From: Candidatus Puniceispirillum sp.
Lineage (GTDB): Bacteria > Pseudomonadota > Alphaproteobacteria > Puniceispirillales > Puniceispirillaceae
NCBI GenBank assembly: GCA_016778825.1
Contig: JADHOU010000054.1
Location: 1-8,644, forward strand
Reading direction: 5' to 3'
Length of the DNA: 8,644 nt
This document shows, piece after piece, positions 6,768 through 8,644 of the stretch. Position numbers and translations under genes: made by a program. Under the pieces are notes generated by a model. The model worked only from the letters and a program-made list of their open reading frames with translations. It searched no databases and had not been told where the DNA came from. Position 1 is the first letter of the stretch, and every line of letters begins with the position of its first letter.

Positions 6768-6845
6768 AATCAGTCAGAATGGCCAGATGGCTTCAACAAG
6801 GTTAGGCGGTTTTCGGATGAAAGGCAAAAGCTGTCCTTTGCCCCA

Positions 6846-6874
6846 TTGCGCCAGATCAGATTGCGGCCTATTTT
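6846..6874 (+). promoter_or_regulatory. Putative permease promoter giving a leaderless mRNA
   Basis: TTGCGC (6846-6851) and TATTTT (6869-6874) are spaced exactly 17 bp apart, each matching 4 of 6 consensus bases. Just 6 nt separate the -10 from ATG 6881, and no Shine-Dalgarno sequence is present. This is the same arrangement as at sco. Confidence 0.35.
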
Positions 6875-6880
6875 GACCGC

Positions 6881-7756
6881 ATGACAAATCTCGATTCAAA
6901 GACAAAAATATCATCATCCAGTAGAGCGGTGCCTGCAACCCCCCGGCCATCATCGGCGCATGAATTGCGCCGCCCGGTTTACATTGGGCCAGTGAATTGG
7001 GTTGGTGTTGCTATGCTGTATCAAAGGGAAGTGCAGCGGTTTTTGAAAATCGCCACGCAAACGCTGGCGGCACCAGTCATCACCTCGATCTTGTTTTTGA
7101 TGGTTTTTTCAGTGGCGATTGGTGAGCGCGCCAGCTTTGCTGGTGATATTGATTTTGTAACATTTCTCGTGCCGGGTCTGGTGATGATGAATGTTCTTCA
7201 AAATGCTTTTGCCAATACATCATCTTCGCTTGTTGTTTCAAAAGTGCAGGGCAATATTGTTGATTTACTGATGCCACCTTTGGGGCCGGGTGAATTGCTG
7301 TTTGGGCTTGCCGCGGCTGGTATGACGCGCGGTCTTTGTGTTGGCATCGTGACGGCGTTTGCCTTGGTTATTCTTGATGGTGGTACCTTGCCACCGCATC
7401 CAATGATTGCAATTGGGTTTTTAATTCTGGGCGCATTTGCCCTCTCTTTTGCGGGTATTCTTGCCGGAATCTGGGCCAATAAATTTGATGAATTGGCGGC
7501 CATTACGAATTTTGTTATCCAGCCGCTGACCTTTTTATCGGGAACGTTTTATTCGGTTGACCGCCTTCCCGCGCCATTTGATATGATTGCCAGCCTGAAT
7601 CCGGTCTTTTATGCCATTGACGGGTTTCGCTATGGCATGATCGGGGTTGCCGACCGGCCACTTATGACCGGCTTTTACTGTCTTTTTGCGGTGAATGTCG
7701 TTTTGGCTATTTTATGTTACAAGGCTTTGCGTTTGGGCTATCGCTTGAAAAGCTAG
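6881..7756 (+). CDS. ABC-2 type transporter, membrane permease subunit
   Basis: This 291-residue inner-membrane protein belongs to the ABC-2 export family (YadH/NodJ-like). A polar, Ser/Pro-rich cytoplasmic N-terminus of about 35 residues comes first. About six hydrophobic helices follow, at roughly 61-80, 92-112, 137-165, 175-198, 205-225 and 262-284. The amphipathic stretch QREVQRFLKIATQTLAAPV (48-66) before the first helix and the C-terminal signature NPVFYAIDGFRYGMIG (240-255) are typical. It would form the membrane channel with a separate ATP-binding subunit. None is encoded within the window, where both neighbours are unrelated (recX, dcd), so the ATPase must lie elsewhere. The substrate cannot be deduced; relatives export lipids, polysaccharides or drugs. 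ATG 6881 has no Shine-Dalgarno sequence. An internal start nearer residue 45 would shorten the tail but is less supported. dcd follows after 46 nt. Confidence 0.9.
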   Translation: MTNLDSKTKISSSSRAVPATPRPSSAHELRRPVYIGPVNWVGVAMLYQREVQRFLKIATQTLAAPVITSILFLMVFSVAIGERASFAGDIDFVTFLVPGLVMMNVLQNAFANTSSSLVVSKVQGNIVDLLMPPLGPGELLFGLAAAGMTRGLCVGIVTAFALVILDGGTLPPHPMIAIGFLILGAFALSFAGILAGIWANKFDELAAITNFVIQPLTFLSGTFYSVDRLPAPFDMIASLNPVFYAIDGFRYGMIGVADRPLMTGFYCLFAVNVVLAILCYKALRLGYRLKS

Positions 7757-7802
7757 CATTGCATACTGACCATTACCAAAGACGATTAGGATAGGAATCG
7801 CC

Positions 7803-8644
7803 ATGCCAGCCGAAGAGTTTGAAAACGGCATTTTGCCCGTACAGCATCTTGAACAGGCGATCTATGACGGTGTTATTGCCGCCGATCATCCGATTGAGGA
7901 AGGCCAGCTTCAGCCCGCCAGTCTTGACTTGCGGCTTGGCCATGAAGCATGGCGGGTGCAAGCCAGCTTTTTGCCAGGCCAGCATATGACCGTTGCCGAC
8001 AAGCTAGCGCAATTTGGCATGCATAAAATCGACCTCAGCGATGGCGCGGTGCTGGAACGTGGTTGTGTCTATATTGTGAAATTGCAAGAGCGACTTCGTC
8101 TTCCGGCAGGCATTTCCGCCATGGCAAATCCAAAAAGCTCAACCGGTAGGCTCGATATCTTTACCCGCCTGATTACCGATAGTGCGCGTGAATTTGAATC
8201 GGTTGCCGATGGCTATGAAGGCCCGCTTTATGCCGAAATTTCACCGCGCACCTTTTCGGTTCTGGTGCGGGCTGGTTCGCGCTTGTCGCAATTGCGGCTT
8301 CGGCGTGGCATCAGCGCCCCATCTGATCTGTTGATGGAGTCACTGCAATCAACCGTTGGTTTGGTTCATGGTGCCGAGCGAACCGATATTCGTGACGGTG
8401 TTGCCCTTAGCGTCAATCTTGAACCCGATGTCAAAAGCGGCATGATTGGCTGGCGGGCGCGTAAACATGCCGGTTTGATTGATATTGATTCGCCAGCAAG
8501 CCAGCCGGTTGATGCTTTTTGGGAACGTGTCACCCCATCTGACCTTACGGTTGGCGGGCTGGTTTTGAATCCTGATGAATTCTATATTTTGGCAAGCCGT
8601 GAATTTGTGACCGTGCCAAAAGATCACGCTGCCGAGATGCGTGC
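7803..8644 (+). CDS. dcd: 2'-deoxycytidine 5'-triphosphate deaminase, long alphaproteobacterial form, 3' end cut
   Basis: Dcd deaminates dCTP to dUTP, feeding thymidylate synthesis, in the cytoplasm. The frame is open from ATG 7803 to the right edge, 280 codons plus two bases. AGGAA (7793-7797) lies 5 nt before the ATG, which decides this start. The first dUTPase-like domain has QPASLDLRLG (37-46), NPKSSTGRLDIFTRL (109-123) and a GYEGPLYAEISPRT segment (137-150). By alignment with the short E. coli enzyme, the key Ser112, Arg116 and Glu145 are present. NPKSSTGR replaces the short form's RSS-x-x-R pattern, with Lys for the first Arg. A second, related domain begins after about residue 195 (LVLNPDEFYILASREFVTVP at 253-272). 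The short Dcd form is about 190 residues. This long two-domain form of about 360 is known from alphaproteobacteria, so roughly 80 residues are missing. It may share a transcript with the permease, 46 nt upstream. Confidence 0.93.
   Translation, partial: MPAEEFENGILPVQHLEQAIYDGVIAADHPIEEGQLQPASLDLRLGHEAWRVQASFLPGQHMTVADKLAQFGMHKIDLSDGAVLERGCVYIVKLQERLRLPAGISAMANPKSSTGRLDIFTRLITDSAREFESVADGYEGPLYAEISPRTFSVLVRAGSRLSQLRLRRGISAPSDLLMESLQSTVGLVHGAERTDIRDGVALSVNLEPDVKSGMIGWRARKHAGLIDIDSPASQPVDAFWERVTPSDLTVGGLVLNPDEFYILASREFVTVPKDHAAEMR

Noticed and set aside
6510..6884. 124-codon plus-strand frame across recX and the permease start
   Set aside because: It is opposite the RecX-coding strand, has no motifs, and its end overlaps the real permease start.
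7773..7985. Minus-strand 70-codon frame over the dcd start
   Set aside because: It lies opposite the well-supported dcd N-terminus and has no ribosome site or family features.
1..8644. CRISPR array, insertion sequence, phage or toxin-antitoxin system
   Set aside because: There are no regularly spaced repeats, transposase or recombinase motifs, or paired small toxin/antitoxin genes. All large frames are accounted for by ordinary families.

Overview
The window looks like a piece of a marine alphaproteobacterial chromosome. The evidence is the long, two-domain type of dCTP deaminase at the right edge, the RecX, Acs and SCO-like proteins, and a moderate GC content near 50% on the right. A SAR116-type (Puniceispirillum-like) source is plausible, but this is inference. 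Two genes are cut by the window edges: a TPR-repeat protein on the left and dcd on the right.

Left part (1-2857). A long TPR protein is encoded on the minus strand (1514 down to 1) and runs off the left edge. It is separated by a 223-bp divergent control region from a plus-strand pair. That pair is an 81-residue, two-helix membrane protein with a His-rich loop and a CxxC tail, followed after 46 nt by S-formylglutathione hydrolase (FghA), the last step of glutathione-dependent formaldehyde oxidation. The small gene and fghA are visibly more AT-rich than the right half.

Middle (2858-4031). A 295-bp gene-free stretch carries a hairpin, an inverted repeat and a two-copy direct repeat. Next comes a membrane-anchored SCO1/SenC copper protein (cytochrome oxidase assembly or thiol redox). 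A hairpin terminator then lies between the convergent sco and acs genes.

Right part (4032-8644). On the minus strand lie recX (recombination regulator) and then acs (acetyl-CoA synthetase). Reading away from recX on the plus strand are an ABC-2 export permease without an ATPase in view and the truncated dcd. Both SD-less plus-strand genes, sco and the permease, have a promoter-like pair ending 6-7 nt before the ATG, which suggests leaderless mRNAs.

The genes do not form one pathway. They look like ordinary housekeeping genes (acs, recX, dcd, sco) next to a more AT-rich accessory segment (small membrane protein plus fghA, with the TPR protein). I found no CRISPR array, insertion sequence, tRNA, rRNA or clear phage gene, and no convincing new multi-gene system. 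The least explained items are the small His/Cys membrane protein and the repeat-bearing gap at 2.9-3.1 kb.
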